This document shows positions 1-13,300 of a stretch of 64,000 nucleotides of DNA, one piece after another. The number at the start of each line of letters is the position of its first letter. The stretch's first letter is position 1. The notes below the pieces were generated by a model. It ran no database searches, was not told the DNA's origin, and worked only from the letters and a program-made list of their open reading frames with translations. This stretch comes from Bathymodiolus brooksi (taxonomy: Eukaryota; Mollusca; Bivalvia; Mytilida; Modiolidae), in the NCBI GenBank assembly GCA_963680875.1, contig OY804588.1, forward strand, positions 61,652,869-61,716,868, in the 5' to 3' direction. Made by a program: the position numbers and the translations under genes.

Positions 1-134
1 GAGAGCGGATGAACTATTCCCATCACCCATCACACGAGAGAAACAGTAAATAAACGAATATGACAATATAAATGCAAGAATGTATTCCATTAAATAAAGA
101 CATTTCTTGAATGAACCTTTTTCTAGACAGGGTT

Positions 135-300
135 ACTGACAGGGTTGTGATCGCATGTTAGTTGTATCTACAACTGCCTATGCAATCAGTGCCTATCACC
201 ACTCCCTCAAGTACTTCGGTTTCCTCAAACAATAAAATTGACCGCCATATTATATATGAAATGTTGTTGAAAGTGACGTTAAGCACCATAACTCTAATCC
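135..300 (+). mobile_element. SINE family A relic
   Basis: Degenerate copy of the tRNA-derived SINE called family A here. It keeps the head (gtagttgga-like, 'caatcagtgcctatcacca') and the 3' module ending in a 'gaaagtgacgttaagcacc' sequence, with an internal deletion between them. The fuller copies are at 46314 and 55070. Confidence 0.6.
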
Positions 301-1339
301 AATTACTGACGCAGACACATTCCAATACACATTTTAAATGATAACCACAAATCTATATATCCACACGAGTGAAATAAGAACAATATCCGACATCTAGTCA
401 GAAATTAAGTCCATGTTATAAATACACCAAGCTTAAAAAAGTATATTTAGTTCAACTTGTCTTGTACGTGATTTGCCATACACACTATGTATTATATATA
501 GATCTATGTATTTTATGATATTGAATTGTAATACATATCAATCGATTCACAATTCAACGCATCCGTAGATACACATTTTTCTGATGGTCAGTGGGACAAT
601 TTTGCTTTTTATAGGATTGTATAATGTGTATACAGGTTTTGAACTGGATTGAGAAAAAAATCAAATAAAGTAAGTCATCTGTTTCTGCTTCATTTAATAG
701 GACGTCCATTGTATACATAGAAACGTAGATATCACATTTAGTGCGCATGACGCGTTTCTGGAATAATCTTCATCAGGTACGCTCAAAGCCAAAATATTTG
801 AAAGCCAAATAAATTATGATGATCTGGTTATTTATTTGATTGATCAATCGCTTGTTGGTTGCTTAATGTTCACCGGCACCTATTCCATTCATATTCAGGC
901 CGAGAACAAAATGAACGATATCAACAAAAGAACTATACAGAAATGAGGGGTTGGACACAAGGAACATCGATTTTTGACTACCGCATGTAATCTATGGAGC
1001 TTGAGTTGAAGAGGGAAAAGTTAGCTCTTTGTAAAAGATGCAATGTGCTTACTCTTTTCCGATATCTACAACTGATGTTTTTAAAGTGCAGGAATAGTGA
1101 CACTCTCTTGTCGCGTTCGTCACGATGGTCCACAGGCATTGCTTAGTTTTCATTCGTTATTTATAAATGTTTATAAATATAGTGAAATATCATTTATTGG
1201 TTCAACTTTTCATCATCAGTATTTCTTCTTTCTATTTTACGAATGAATATTATCGATTGCTGCGAACGTTACACTTCTTTTTCTTCATGTGACGTTGTAT
1301 TCTTCTCAATGCTATTAGAATAGCTATGTATAGAATTAG
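301..1339. other. AT-rich intergenic stretch
   Basis: No gene seen. Positions 748-820 match 23778-23850 over the phrase 'ttctggaataa..caggtac.ctc.aagccaaa', so both belong to one dispersed repeat of unknown class. Nothing else is recognised. Confidence 0.5.
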
Positions 1340-1690
1340 GATCTAGTTTCTCCAATGTGGGGTACAACCCCTCCGAAAGAGTGTGGTCCACTAATTGTGA
1401 GGGTTGATTCAAATACACACATTGATATTGCAAATATGCAGTGTGCAATGACAGACATGCCAATAGACAAGCATGTCACATGTGGCGTATCTGACCAGTA
1501 TTTGTTTATCCATTTGAAGAAACATGAATTTTATGATAATAATACCATAACTTTTGTTTATGTAGCTATTCGTTCGACCATTGTAATGTACATATTCTTT
1601 GACATCATCATCAGCAATATTGCAGAACTGTTGCTTCTGTGGGGAAGAGGGAATCAAAAGACTAATAAATGGCTCTCTGATGTTCTATAA
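1340..1690 (+). CDS. Possible exon of an upstream membrane-protein gene
   Basis: An open frame runs from an AG at 1338-1339 to a stop at 1690. Its first half is protein-like: a proline/cysteine segment (MWGTTPPKECGP), then a Cys-containing, loop-like stretch, then a hydrophobic segment starting FVYVAIRST. The loop followed by a membrane helix recalls the extracellular loop of MFS transporters such as MFSD6-like proteins, but that is a weak impression from memory. A GTAATG at about 1580 could be a donor, in which case the last 36 residues are intronic. The polypyrimidine tract before the AG is poor. A related terminal exon may lie at 4077. It could also be a chance ORF. Confidence 0.3.
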   Translation, partial: DLVSPMWGTTPPKECGPLIVRVDSNTHIDIANMQCAMTDMPIDKHVTCGVSDQYLFIHLKKHEFYDNNTITFVYVAIRSTIVMYIFFDIIISNIAELLLLWGRGNQKTNKWLSDVL

Positions 1691-1713
1691 TATTCGCTAT
1701 GTCCCCTAAAGGA

Positions 1714-1934
1714 CACAGGGGCTCGTGGCACGGAATTACCACCTTTTTTTCAAGAGTATATAATAGGGCGGGCATATGCACGTTGTTGTTACAATAAGAT
1801 TGTATGGGTATATGGACACGAACACGATAAATATAGGATAAAGAAATGAAATTATAAAGAAATGTTATTGAAAATAAATATGTTAATAAAAAGTTAAAAA
1901 CGGACGGGGTAATTCCGTGCCACGAGCGCCTGTG
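1714..1934. mobile_element. hAT-like MITE
   Basis: Terminal inverted repeats of about 27 bp (cacaggggctcgtggcacgg at the left, its near-complement at the right, mismatch at one G/C) enclose an AT-rich non-coding core. Flanks ctaaagga (left) and ctaaagcg (right) agree at 6 of 8 positions, compatible with an aged 8-bp hAT target duplication. A second, one-ended copy starts at 9597. Confidence 0.6.
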
Positions 1935-2149
1935 CTAAAGCGTGATTAAGAATACTGCCGAAGATGATGTCAACGGCATGCGAAATAGAATTGGCGGACT
2001 TGTATATATTTTGTTTCATTTCAAAACAATAAATAATAACTTGGGCTGGGAGCTCCCCTCCCATACAAAAGTCTCACACTGTCAGTCCTCCGGACAATTA
2101 TTGAATTTCAATTCACTCCTTTTGATGTTGGCATCTCTGCACTGGTGAT

Positions 2150-3226
2150 CTGAGATGTTCTGTTGGTTGAAATATCATAGTATCCCCCTTAACTACGTCA
2201 TTACTAACAAATTAACAATATTCACTTTACTACAGGATGTTAAAACTATCACTGCACTCATATAAACTTTAGCTAATATACGTGTGTCGAACAACTCAAG
2301 TGTAGACAAATTACGTATATTGGCAGTTTAGTGTAGTAGGTATATAAAAAAACAGATCTCAATGACTGGTACACTCCATTTTACACGTACGATATATTAA
2401 ATGTGTGTAGTTGTTTACTATTTTGAAAGTTATATATAAGTTTTTAAGGTCATTCGAATAGAAATTTACCTGTGCTATATATAAAAATGTAATCAATAAA
2501 AAAAAAAAATTCAATTAAAGGGAGGTAATTTACTGATGAATAGGTGACCCTGAAATTTTTTTAAGGTAAGAGTTGAATTTAAATACTTTTAAAATTTTAA
2601 TTGGTATTACATTTCAGTGTATATATAGATCAACACATTTAAATTATACGACATTTAAAGTGTAGCATCAGTCAATTTAATAATAAATAAATAAATAAGT
2701 TTTATTTAAAGTCGAAGCATGTACAACAAGCATAACACAAGCTCTAACGAGCTTTTAAATTCGACTATACATTGAACAACACACACATGACATAACATGC
2801 ATACAACATACAGCACATATAAATAAATAAAACACATAATATTTTAAAAAGCCATACATATGCACATATACTTGATACACAAACATGCTGACACGAAAAG
2901 CAGTATAAAATCGATGAATTACCTTTAATTAACATATTAAATAACCTGAAGACGTACGTGATCAAAGAACAGGAATAATGATCAATATCATATAGCAAAG
3001 AGATGGAAATATCTCCATATGTTACTGCGTTCCACATAATTTAAGACCAAAATCTAGTACAAGGTCAAGGAATTCTATTTTACTACCCTTTTCGAAACAT
3101 GTGCCTATTTTAGCTGATCCTTAGATGCATAATCCAACTTAATTCCATATATTTATACTGTTGGAAGGATCAAAAGGTTAGTGAGCTACTACGAATATAT
3201 ATTGCACGTTTTACATATATTGTGGG
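2150..3226. other. AT-rich intergenic DNA with a LINE 3' end
   Basis: Apart from the LINE tail at 2684-2765 nothing is recognised. The small frames here are low-complexity and lack protein-like composition. Confidence 0.4.
2684..2765 (-). mobile_element. LINE 3' end (minus)
   Basis: Read on the minus strand this is a retroposon 3' end: 'cttgtgttatgc', 'cttcgactttaaataaaact' and a (TTTA)n tail. A related end lies on the plus strand at 47253-47325. Confidence 0.45.
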
Positions 3227-3395
3227 CAGGGCCGGATTATGACCTTTTTGGGCCCCTAGGCTAATGAAATTATGGGACCCCCTTCAGACGGAGCCACCCT
3301 ACTAAATGAATTATTCAGCAATGCAAAATATTCAAATAGTATACTCATTTAAAACAATTTATTTGAAAATCTTTTAGCAGGGCCCCTAAAGCTTG
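3227..3395. mobile_element. MITE with CAGGGCCGG terminus, partial
   Basis: Begins cagggccggattatgacc and shares 'gggcccctaggctaatgaaa' and 'gagccaccct' with the fuller copy at 25435-25674 (opposite orientation). The right end is replaced by the PLE fragment that follows. Confidence 0.55.
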
Positions 3396-3401
3396 TGTTG
3401 T

Positions 3402-3620
3402 GGGAAGTTTTAAGATACCAAAAGAGTAGACAGACTCCGTAAGTGGAAAGACAGATAAATCCATGGTTAAAAAAAAAAGGACAACAAGATATACATGGTC
3501 CACACAAAACACTACATAAAAAATTAAAGATTGAAGCATATGATCCACTAAAAAAAAATGCTTCGGAAGGGCAAACAGTCCATGCTCTACTAGTGGCACT
3601 CAGTGTGTTACTGTTAAGCG
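3402..3620 (-). mobile_element. Penelope-like element 3'-end relic
   Basis: Degenerate 5'-truncated copy. Landmarks from left to right are 'agttttaagataccaaaag', 'aaaaaggacaacaagat', 'cactacataaaa' and 'tctactagtggcactc'. The same landmarks lie 3' of the reverse transcriptase at 29465. Confidence 0.6.
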
Positions 3621-3866
3621 ACAAGAACAAAGTCTAATATAGAAATTGTGTTGAGCGCCATCATAACTACATGAATAAAATTATTATTATTGCTGATTTC
3701 ATGTAAATTATATGATACGCATACATGCATAGATAAACATATGCAGCTAATTTTTATAAGAAGATTAACTTACACAAGGTACTTAAATAGCAGATTTAAT
3801 CATTTTTGTTACACCACTTTCACATTACACTGTAGAAATTTGATATACGTTGTTCGAATTAGGTCT

Positions 3867-3995
3867 TAGGGTTATGGTGTTTAACGCCACTTTCAACAAT
3901 AATTCAGTTATGTCGTGGTGGTCAGTTTTATTGGTGGAGGATACTGAAGTACCCGGAGAAAACCACCGACTTGTTGCAAGTCACTGACAAACTTT
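3867..3995 (-). mobile_element. SINE family A, 3' half
   Basis: Reverse copy of the shared 3' module: 'gtgtttaacgccactttcaa', 'gtcagttttattggtggagg', 'acccggagaaaaccaccgac', 'tgcaagtcactgacaaactt'. The tRNA-like head is missing. Confidence 0.7.
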
Positions 3996-4076
3996 AGATT
4001 TCCTTTTGGTTCAAATTTGGATGTAAAATTATTATCATTAAATATGAGTATTATCAATCATTCTGTTATTTTACAG

Positions 4077-4168
4077 AACCGAATAGAGAGAACCCCAAAC
4101 AGGATTCTGTTTTTCAGTCTAACAGTTTACATTCTGTTTCTACCAAAAGGTCCAAGAAGTCCCGATAA
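4077..4168 (+). CDS. Possible terminal exon of an upstream gene
   Basis: After a good acceptor (ctgttattttacag) one frame encodes a polar, Ser/Lys/Asn-rich tail (…NRENPKQDSVFQSN…, ending KRSKKSR) and stops with TAA at 4166-4168. This would suit the cytoplasmic tail of a gene entering from the left, perhaps the one hinted at 1340. It lies under 200 bp upstream of the oxidase start. No intervening exons were identified, so it may be chance. Confidence 0.25.
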
Positions 4169-4354
4169 CATTGTGAACATAAACATTTTAGCTAAAAGGG
4201 TAAACGAGGAGGTTTCTCCACGTTTTAGAATTTCAACATCAACATGACTAGAATGCATTGTGTTAATAACAAGCTTTAAAATAAATGAGATGATCCATAT
4301 ATAGAAAAAAAATAGAAAGAAACAAAGGTAAAATAACTTTCTAATTTCAGGACA

Positions 4355-7300
4355 ATGGTTAACATTGCTGTTCTTGGTGCTGGAGTCGTGGGATTATCTA
4401 CCGCCATCAACATCAAGAGAAATATTGCTCATGCTAACGTTACGGTTATAGCAGACAAGTTTCTCAGCGAGACGACAAGTTCTGGTGCTGGAGGCATATT
4501 TAAACCAACTACAGAATTAACCCCAGGTGTACCACTGGAACTTTTAAAGTTTGTATAAGCCACTTTGCATGAAATTAAATAATACATCGTTTATATTCAA
4601 ATAAATTAAATAAATTCATTGTTTCCTTTTCCATATTCGAAACAGAGGCTATGTGTTACTTCCCCTAGAGTATAGAATATCTTACGAAAAATGAATGTAT
4701 GCACTGTTTCGGAGCTTTCATCCTATTATGTAAAGAACGTTTAAACAGAGAAGGTCAACAACTCTACCAATATGAATAAAACAAATATCCGCCTCTCACT
4801 TCAAATCATTGCACACAGTAAATCCACAACAATGGCGGTGAAAATCCAGATCATGGCTTGACACACAAATGTGACGATGTTAAACTGTTTGATGGGATAC
4901 CAAATACCAGTTTAAATAATTAGAATGAGACGATGAAAAGTAGATAGTATTCCTCTGAATTATACTAGATAACTCTTTTACTATTCAATAAAAGAGGTAC
5001 AAAAGAATGTGTGCCACATAATTCCAGACGTACATGGTTGTCTACTGGCATCATGATCTCGGTAGAATTACGGCAATGAATGAAACATGACAATAGTCAA
5101 GACGGATAATGTGTAATTTTATATAAACTGTCAGTGTTTTCCTCATATGCATGATAAATGTATAGTTATATACGACAAAAACAAGAGAAATGTCCGGCCA
5201 GGGCTATTGGTGAATCACCTAGCGTGCCAGAAAAACAAGAGAAATGTCCGGCCAGGGCTATTGGTGAATCACCTAGAGTGCCAGAAAAACAAGAGAAATG
5301 TCCGGCCAGGGCTATTGGTGAATCACCTAGAGTGCCAGAAAAACAAGAGAAATGTCCGGCCAGGACTATTGGTGAATCACCTAGAGTGCCAGAAAAACAA
5401 GAGAAATGTCCGGCCAGGACTATTGGTGAATCACCTAGAGTGCCAGAAAAAACCGCGAACCCGTTACTGGGACACTGTCATATTAAGTTTTATTGCATGC
5501 AAAAGTCTAATTAAAATTCCTTAGTGGTGATGGGATCGATTGTACAGATAGATATAAAACCAATTGCCGTGCAATCCACGGAGTCCCCTCTATTTCCAGT
5601 TGCTATTCACGTACACTAGTGTGAATTTGTTATTATAATTTTAGGAGATGGGTTAGCGATTCCTGGAAATGGTTCTCTGATTTAACTTTATCTGATATGG
5701 CTTCAGTAACAGGCAACCAAATGGTGGCTGGATATTATTTTTGCAATACGGAGGTTATAGTATGTATATATATATGTAGGACGAGTATTGTGTCTCCAGA
5801 GATTGCCGATAATATTCAATTTTACAGATGTTTTTACATAATAAAACAAAACACAAAGGTTAAATGACATGATGAATGACAAACTTCCGCCTTTAATTTA
5901 AACAAACATAGTAAATTTCTTGAAATCTTTTCTGTTGCATGATGGATAATAAATATTAATGCACGTGCTTCTTCAAAATGTTTCATGAATATAACATTAT
6001 AAACATTGAACAATTCTGTATCTAATACATAGATACGTGTCACTTAATGCTTTTATTTTTATACTAATTCACAAAAAATTACAAAAGTATAGATTGAAGT
6101 CTGTGATTTTAGATATATCATACTTAGGTCACCGTTTTATCATAATGCATAACAAATGAAATGCGAACGCAATGTGTCCATGTCCGGAAATATCTGCAGT
6201 AAAGGGACAACATCTATACAATGAAAACTCCCCACCACAATGGTACAACAAATGATGAACACAAGCTTTGACAAAACATACTACCTCCGAAACAACAGGA
6301 AGTGATACCAGGGAGGGTTACGGTACCTGATCACATTCTCCTACGCCTATGGCAGATTACTCTGAGATATTCAGAAAGTCATAAGCATGGTTTCTAGAAA
6401 ATTCGTGATGACACTACTGCATTTGAACTGAATCTATCAAGAAATTAACCAAACATATAAACTTCTACGACTTTACTTTCCGATTTAGTAATCACTTTTA
6501 TCACATATGAGCTTCATGACTGTAAATAGAAATATTCCATGTCTTGGGTTTCTCTTTTGAACTTTGCAACATGTGTTTGTTTTGTATGTTTCTCTGTATG
6601 ACAACTTTTTTTTAACAGAATCCGTTGTACAAAGATTATGTATTCTCATTTTCAAGAATGACAGACGAAGAATTGATAAGATTAAACATGTTTCACAGAT
6701 ACAAGTAAGCTTGAAAAATTTCTACATGAATGTATCGTTTTGGTGAGTTCGATAATACTCAGGCTCACTGAAGGATGAACTTCATTGGAAGAAGAAGAAA
6801 AAGAAAAAGTATAGTACACATACAGTTATTTACCCCGGAAGCAAAAGACCGCAAAGGTCATACATTGCCTTCAAAAGTATTTTGGGAAGCATTTCACAGC
6901 ATCCAAAATGGATATGAAAAAGCTATGAAGGAGTATCAAAATGAATAGATAGAAAAAGTATGAATACACAAAGAATTATCAAAGTAAATATGAAAACATA
7001 TAAAAAATTGTTCACAATGTCTTGATAGTGTGTCAATTTTAGCATATTAAAATGACATAAAAGAACACACATATTGTTGCATAAAACGTCAGTTCTATAC
7101 TATAAATGACAGAATGACTGTGAATTATAAAAGTAATTTGTTATATTTTTGTAATATTGAATGAAATGGATAAAATTAAAAATTAACTGTTAAGGGTTGA
7201 AATTCTATACGTGGCACCATTACATTTAGATAATACCTACTACTGCAATCTAGGAGACATTTTCTTTTGTTCGAGTTTGATATTGTTATAAGAGTGCTGG

Positions 7301-10300
7301 GTTTTAATTATTCGAAGTTGAAGTAGATTATAGATTTATAATACCCAGAGATCAGTTGTTCTCTCTATTAGCAGGTATACGTTTCAAGTGACTATGTTAT
7401 TTTGAATCAAATGGTTTTGGAGACAACCAAATGTACCTTAGGTCTAGATATCTCACTTTTCTACTTAAGACTTGAGCAGAACAAATCTGTATGTAAAGTG
7501 CACTGAAGAATTAACTTTAAAATGTGCCCTTTATGATTAGTTGCCCTTTTTATGCAGATGGAAATTATATGCACTAATCATTAAATTCCGAAAATGAAAC
7601 AGTCCTTTATAGACAGTGTCTTTTTATATACTGGTGCCCTTTAATGCAGGTTTGGCTGTATTTTGATCTGATATTTATTTTCCTATTTTATAAACTCGTA
7701 TTTCCGGCGGGTATCTTTAAAAGGGCGCATTAAGTAGCTGACACGTGTTCTGTGTTGATATTTCAGATATGGTTATCATATAACAACAGTAATAACATGT
7801 GTCAAAGATTATCTCCCTTGGTTAACTAAAACGTGAGTAAAAAATACAGTGGTAAAGTAGAATGGACAACTGACCTTGAATGCAAGGCGATATTAGACTT
7901 GTAACTTTGGAAACATATTAAGGATGTTTCATTTTGGTGGACAATTCAAAGAACCCGCATAATGCGGTTTACATTATTAATAGTGAAACATCTATGTGAC
8001 AGAGTTACAATGTTTAAATAGTGAAAACTGAAATATATATATATGGCGCTGGACATAAAGCTAAGCGATTGGTGCTGGAGTGTATCAATGGTGTGAGTTC
8101 AAATCCCGTCGAGGGAAGAACAAAAATTTGACAACACACAAATCTAATTCTAACACTGTTTGGTTTCATTTTCAGACGTATATATATCGAAGCACAGACA
8201 ATACAATGGCAAAAAAAAGATGAAAGAACAAAAAATGGTTGATTTACCTACACGAACCCCACTAATAAACACCAGGGTGTACTCAGATCTTTCGCAAGCA
8301 TAAGCAGTTCTTGCTCTTTTAGTGACACACATTGTGTTACTCATGTTAAAAATCAAGATCGAGAAACACATCAGTGGCCATGATGGTACCATAATTATCA
8401 TAGATTTAATATTAGGGAACATTTTGAAATTTAGATTTTCAATAGGGAAGGAAAACAAGTGATATATTTTGGCAGTTCAGATGGAAACTTAGATACAAAT
8501 GAATAGAGAAATATTATCAAATATATGACAGATATAATATGGATGTGATTAGTATAGTGAGTGCGTGATTGTTGTTGCTATGAGATGATAATGATGTCAG
8601 CTTTGTACTAGATCAAAACGAGTTGTTGGCTGTTTTTAGTGCTAGCACACTGAAACAATGGTCTGTGGTTAGAAATGTCGCTCCACTCGGACACAATGTT
8701 GTCCTGATTTCGAGCAATTCAATCTTTGCTCATACTCCTTAATACTGTGTGCCTGGCAGAAAAGCAGCATATGCTAATTTCATAATCTTTGGTTTGATTC
8801 GACCGGGGCTTGAACCCACGATCTAACGCACTACACACTAGGGTATTAACAACTATGCTTCATTAACGTCAATTGCATAATGGATTGTATTCCTATTTTT
8901 GTAGTTATTTAGATAGCGGAGGTAAAATAGAAGGAAGAACAATACATAATATTGGCGAGGTAAATATTACAATCTTCAACCACATAAACTAATGTAGATC
9001 GTGAAGTTTTCATTTCAAAAATTTCGATACGTGTACATCATAGATCAGTAGTAAACATCATCATGTTTAGATGATCCAGTGGACAGAGATGATGATTTAC
9101 CTCCATTTTTGTCCAAAAGAAAAAAGTCAAAACGACAACCAATGGTCAACAAAACACTACATAAAACCAAAGATTGAACCCGAACCCAACTAAAAATGGA
9201 ATTTAACTCAAATTCTCCAGTTTCCTATCCACTAATGTCACCCGTCGTGTACTACAAGTGAGTAACAAGAACCCCATTAAAACGAGGATGAACTCATATG
9301 CTTCCGAAGGGTAAGTAGTACCTGTTCTACTAGTGGCATCCGTCATGTAGTTATCTCCTATCCACATACGGGTGGATAGTTCGAATATAATATCTCATAC
9401 TGTGGAGTAACTTAATGTGGTTTCTATAATAAAACGAAGATATCAAATTTGTTGCACAAGTTTATCAACCATGTATTTCGATGGGTAATAAGGATATCGT
9501 TCAAACAAGAATTCCCCTTTTTCATGTTTTTCTGATGATAACACATTGTTCTTTAATTTGTGATGTTGATGGTGCTTCTAATTTAGTGGTTTCGTGCACA
9601 GGCGCTCGTGGCACGGACTTACCACCCTCCTTTTTCTAACTTTCTGTTTACAAATTTATTTTCAATAAAATTTCTTTATTTCTTTATTATTTCATCTCTT
9701 TTTCCTTATTTTAACTTGTTCGTGTCAATATTCATACAATCTTATGTTAACATCAAATTACATGTGTCGACCCTATATAGATACTAATAATCTAGGAATA
9801 TTCATTGTTATCCAGCGAACATAAATTCGAATTGAAAGTACAATCTAAAGATACATTCTTTTTTTTATGCATGCTTGTAGTAGAAATGATCAGACCGCTA
9901 TATCCAATAGAAAACAAGCACGATTTCTTTCTTCTTATGCTATAGTGACTACATATGGGAGAATATTTTGTCAGGGGTGGCTGAGTGATTAAAGGTCGTA
10001 GACTTCTGAGAGTAAGCTCTAACACCACTGACCAATACCCACCCAAAATGTTAGGACTTTCAGACATCTACCCCAGGCAATATGCTCCATCAGCCTTCTT
10101 CTGTGTATGTATTTTTAGATCCATTAAACAAAGATGGAACCTTTTTTGAAATAAATGAATTATCATACATTTATAATTATTACTACAAGTTTTAATTAAT
10201 TTGTTTACAGTTAGTTGGTAAATATGATGTTGTAGTTAATTGTACGGGACTTGGTAGCAGACAATTGTTTAACGATCACAAAATACATGCAGTCAGGGGA

Positions 10301-13300
10301 CAGCTTATTAAGGTAAAACGTTCACGAATAGGTTAAGAAGAGCTTGAAGATAGCAAAGGGGTACTCAGAATCCGTAAATCGAAGGACAGACACAATGGCC
10401 AAAAGAAAAAGGACAAACAACGATTTATATAACAGTACATAGAAAACTAAAGATCGATCAACACGAACCCACTAAAATCCGGGTGTGAATTCAGGTGCTC
10501 CGGAAGGGTAAGCAGTTTCAAAAATAGGCTAAGCTATGAAAAATACATTAACCAGAGAAATTATCAGCTTAAAAATAGTTATTATACTAAGATATATACA
10601 GTCTCCCTATGAAGGTAGCGTGTCTACAACAAAATATAATGCAACACAATACGATATATCTACCAGGGTCCTATGGTACAGTGGTAGTTAAATATTTTTA
10701 AAATAGCGGCGAAAATTAGTTGAAATAGCACTTGAATACATGGTATCATTGAACCCACGGTACCATAGAGGTTTGTGCTATACAGCCATCGGTAAGATTA
10801 CTTAAAAGTATGTATCATAACAATATATGCAGGTAACGAATATATTTAAGGTACTAACGATTAAGATTATTTTGCTGACAAATGTTTAATGTTATATACA
10901 ACCAGGTACATTTAACAGATAAATGACATATGAATACATACAAAAATAATTACTATTATCCGACGTTCTCATGGACAGTAAAATATTAATCGGTTTCATG
11001 TGTATGCGTAATGCTTCTTTAAATCAGATCTTTTTTTATGTGCGACGCTTCGTTTCCAAAATGCATAACAATTACTGACTTGCCACACATCGGTGATTTT
11101 CTCCGGGTACTCCAGTTTCCTCCATCTAAAAATAATGTTAACCCCATAACCCTGCTTTTCTTTAAATAGGGACATATGAATTGATAAGATTACGTTCAGA
11201 TAAAAATGCTATCAGTCTAGAAAATAAACATCTACCAACAGACTGTTATTTCAGTGAGTTGGTCCTATAAAATGTAGGCCAGTATGTTTGTCTAGTACAA
11301 AGCATGCATTATATCATCTTTTCAAAACGTGACTTGTTCTCCCTGTGAAATAGATGGAAAAAAGATCACTTGGCGCAAAATGTTTTTAAAAAATATTCTT
11401 TATTTTGTGAATAGCTGCAAGCTGATTGGATAAAGTACTGGATGTATACTGATGATGGTACTTATATTTTACCGAAGTGAGTAATGTTTTTTTCATAGAC
11501 AGAAAAACTGACAATGGCCTCTCTAGCCACTTCGAAATTATGAAATCAGCACCTTATGATCATTTAATTATACACATTACAAAGAAAAATGTGTATTAGA
11601 GAGGACAGATCCGAGCAGGCAAAATGAAACACCAACAAATTAAGGTGTGCAGTAAATCGGACAAAATGTATCACCAAAATAAACTGGATGAAAGCCGAGA
11701 TAGTTCGAAAATTTCAGCAACTCCTGTCCTATCCTTTCCCGTAATTTTGGATATCCCACGTGATCATTTTACTGTCCATGATGGTAGTCCAAACAAGAAC
11801 TGTCGCTATTATTTTGTCTGTGCCGAATTTATCTTATTTATTTCCAAATTGTAACCTATATTTTGTATTCATATATTATTTTAGGTTTGTAATGACAATC
11901 GTGGTACAAAGTAAAATAATACACTAGATATGTCTCTCCACTCGGACACATTAACATAATTCAGAGCAACCAGTATTTGCTCTTACTCCTGAATATTACG
12001 TACTTAGCGATGCTGCAAATACCAATTTTAGAGTCTTTGATTTTACCCGATCGGGGCTCGAACCAACTATCTATTGTGTTTGAGGCGGAGAACCAACAAT
12101 TTGATTGTATTCCATTTTATTTTAAGATCTATGTTCTATGTCGAGGACAGTACTAGAATGTACAATACTGTCCCATAGATTGACAAAGTAAATCATTTAT
12201 AGTGGTTCCATATCTTATATTCTATTACTAGCCAGAAACCAAAATATCTTAATGTTGTCATGCTGGATTATTGCCTCTTCCAACTTAAGAAACATTGTTT
12301 TTCCATCTTACCCTTTTACAATTAATAATATTTTGTCCGAAAATCCATTAAAACATACTTTATTCCATTTTATAGTTAGATACCATTACAGCATTTATAA
12401 TACTTTTCTATCTAATATAATAACACTTATCTGATGTTCTCGTGGCAAGTAGAATTTTGATTGGCTAACAAGGTACTTGCAAAACTTCAGGGAAGCAGTG
12501 CGGTGACAGAAAATCAATAATCTTTCTCACCTATGTGCTGTCCATTTACATTCTGCACAGCAGACGACGTCTCTCACATTTCATACGGCACAGAAAAATC
12601 AATAATCGCATGTTGTGTTGATGCTTTGTTTTATGATTAAACTAAAGAAAAGTTTAAATACACTTAGTTCTTTTCCATTTATCACATATTGCCGTGTTGT
12701 GTATTTCATAAGGCACAGAAAATTATATGACATCGCTGTCCATTTACACTGCAGCAGATGACACACATTTCACTAGATGACAGAAAATCAATAATCGTTC
12801 TCTGTGACCTTTGTCCAAAGATACACGTAACTTATGTTTTTCCTATAATAAGGACATACTTATTAATGTTGGAATATTCAGATAAAAATGTTATCAGTCT
12901 CGAGATGTTATATATCCCATTTTAAAGGGCAGTGGTTTTGTTAAAAGGTTCGGCTGGCGCCTCACCTTTTAACAAAACCACTATTTCCACTATCGTTGTG
13001 AGTTCGAATCCTGATCAGGCGAGGTGTACTCGATACAACATTATGTGATAAAGTTTGTCAGTGACTTGCGACATGTCGGTGTTTTTCTCCGTGTACTCCG
13101 ATTTCCTCCACCAATAAAACTGAAATTTTGTTGAAAGTTGTGTTCAACACCATAACCCTAACACTATATATACCACATCGTAGAATCCATTTATTTATTT
13201 TATTTTGTTTTTCAGTGGTGATATCATTACAGTAGGTGGTGTAAGACAAAATGATGATTATAATCTAGAAATTAGTGAAAAAGACAGAGAGGACATCAAA

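Noticed and set aside
5147..5524. 125-aa ORF with 18-residue repeats as a candidate repeat protein
   Set aside because: Explained by the 54-bp minisatellite in an intron; two frames are equally open and no start context or splice support is seen.
8049..8120. tRNA-like sequence with A- and B-box motifs
   Set aside because: Acceptor and anticodon stems do not pair; it fits a SINE head. The same applies to 9974, 31793 and 52510.
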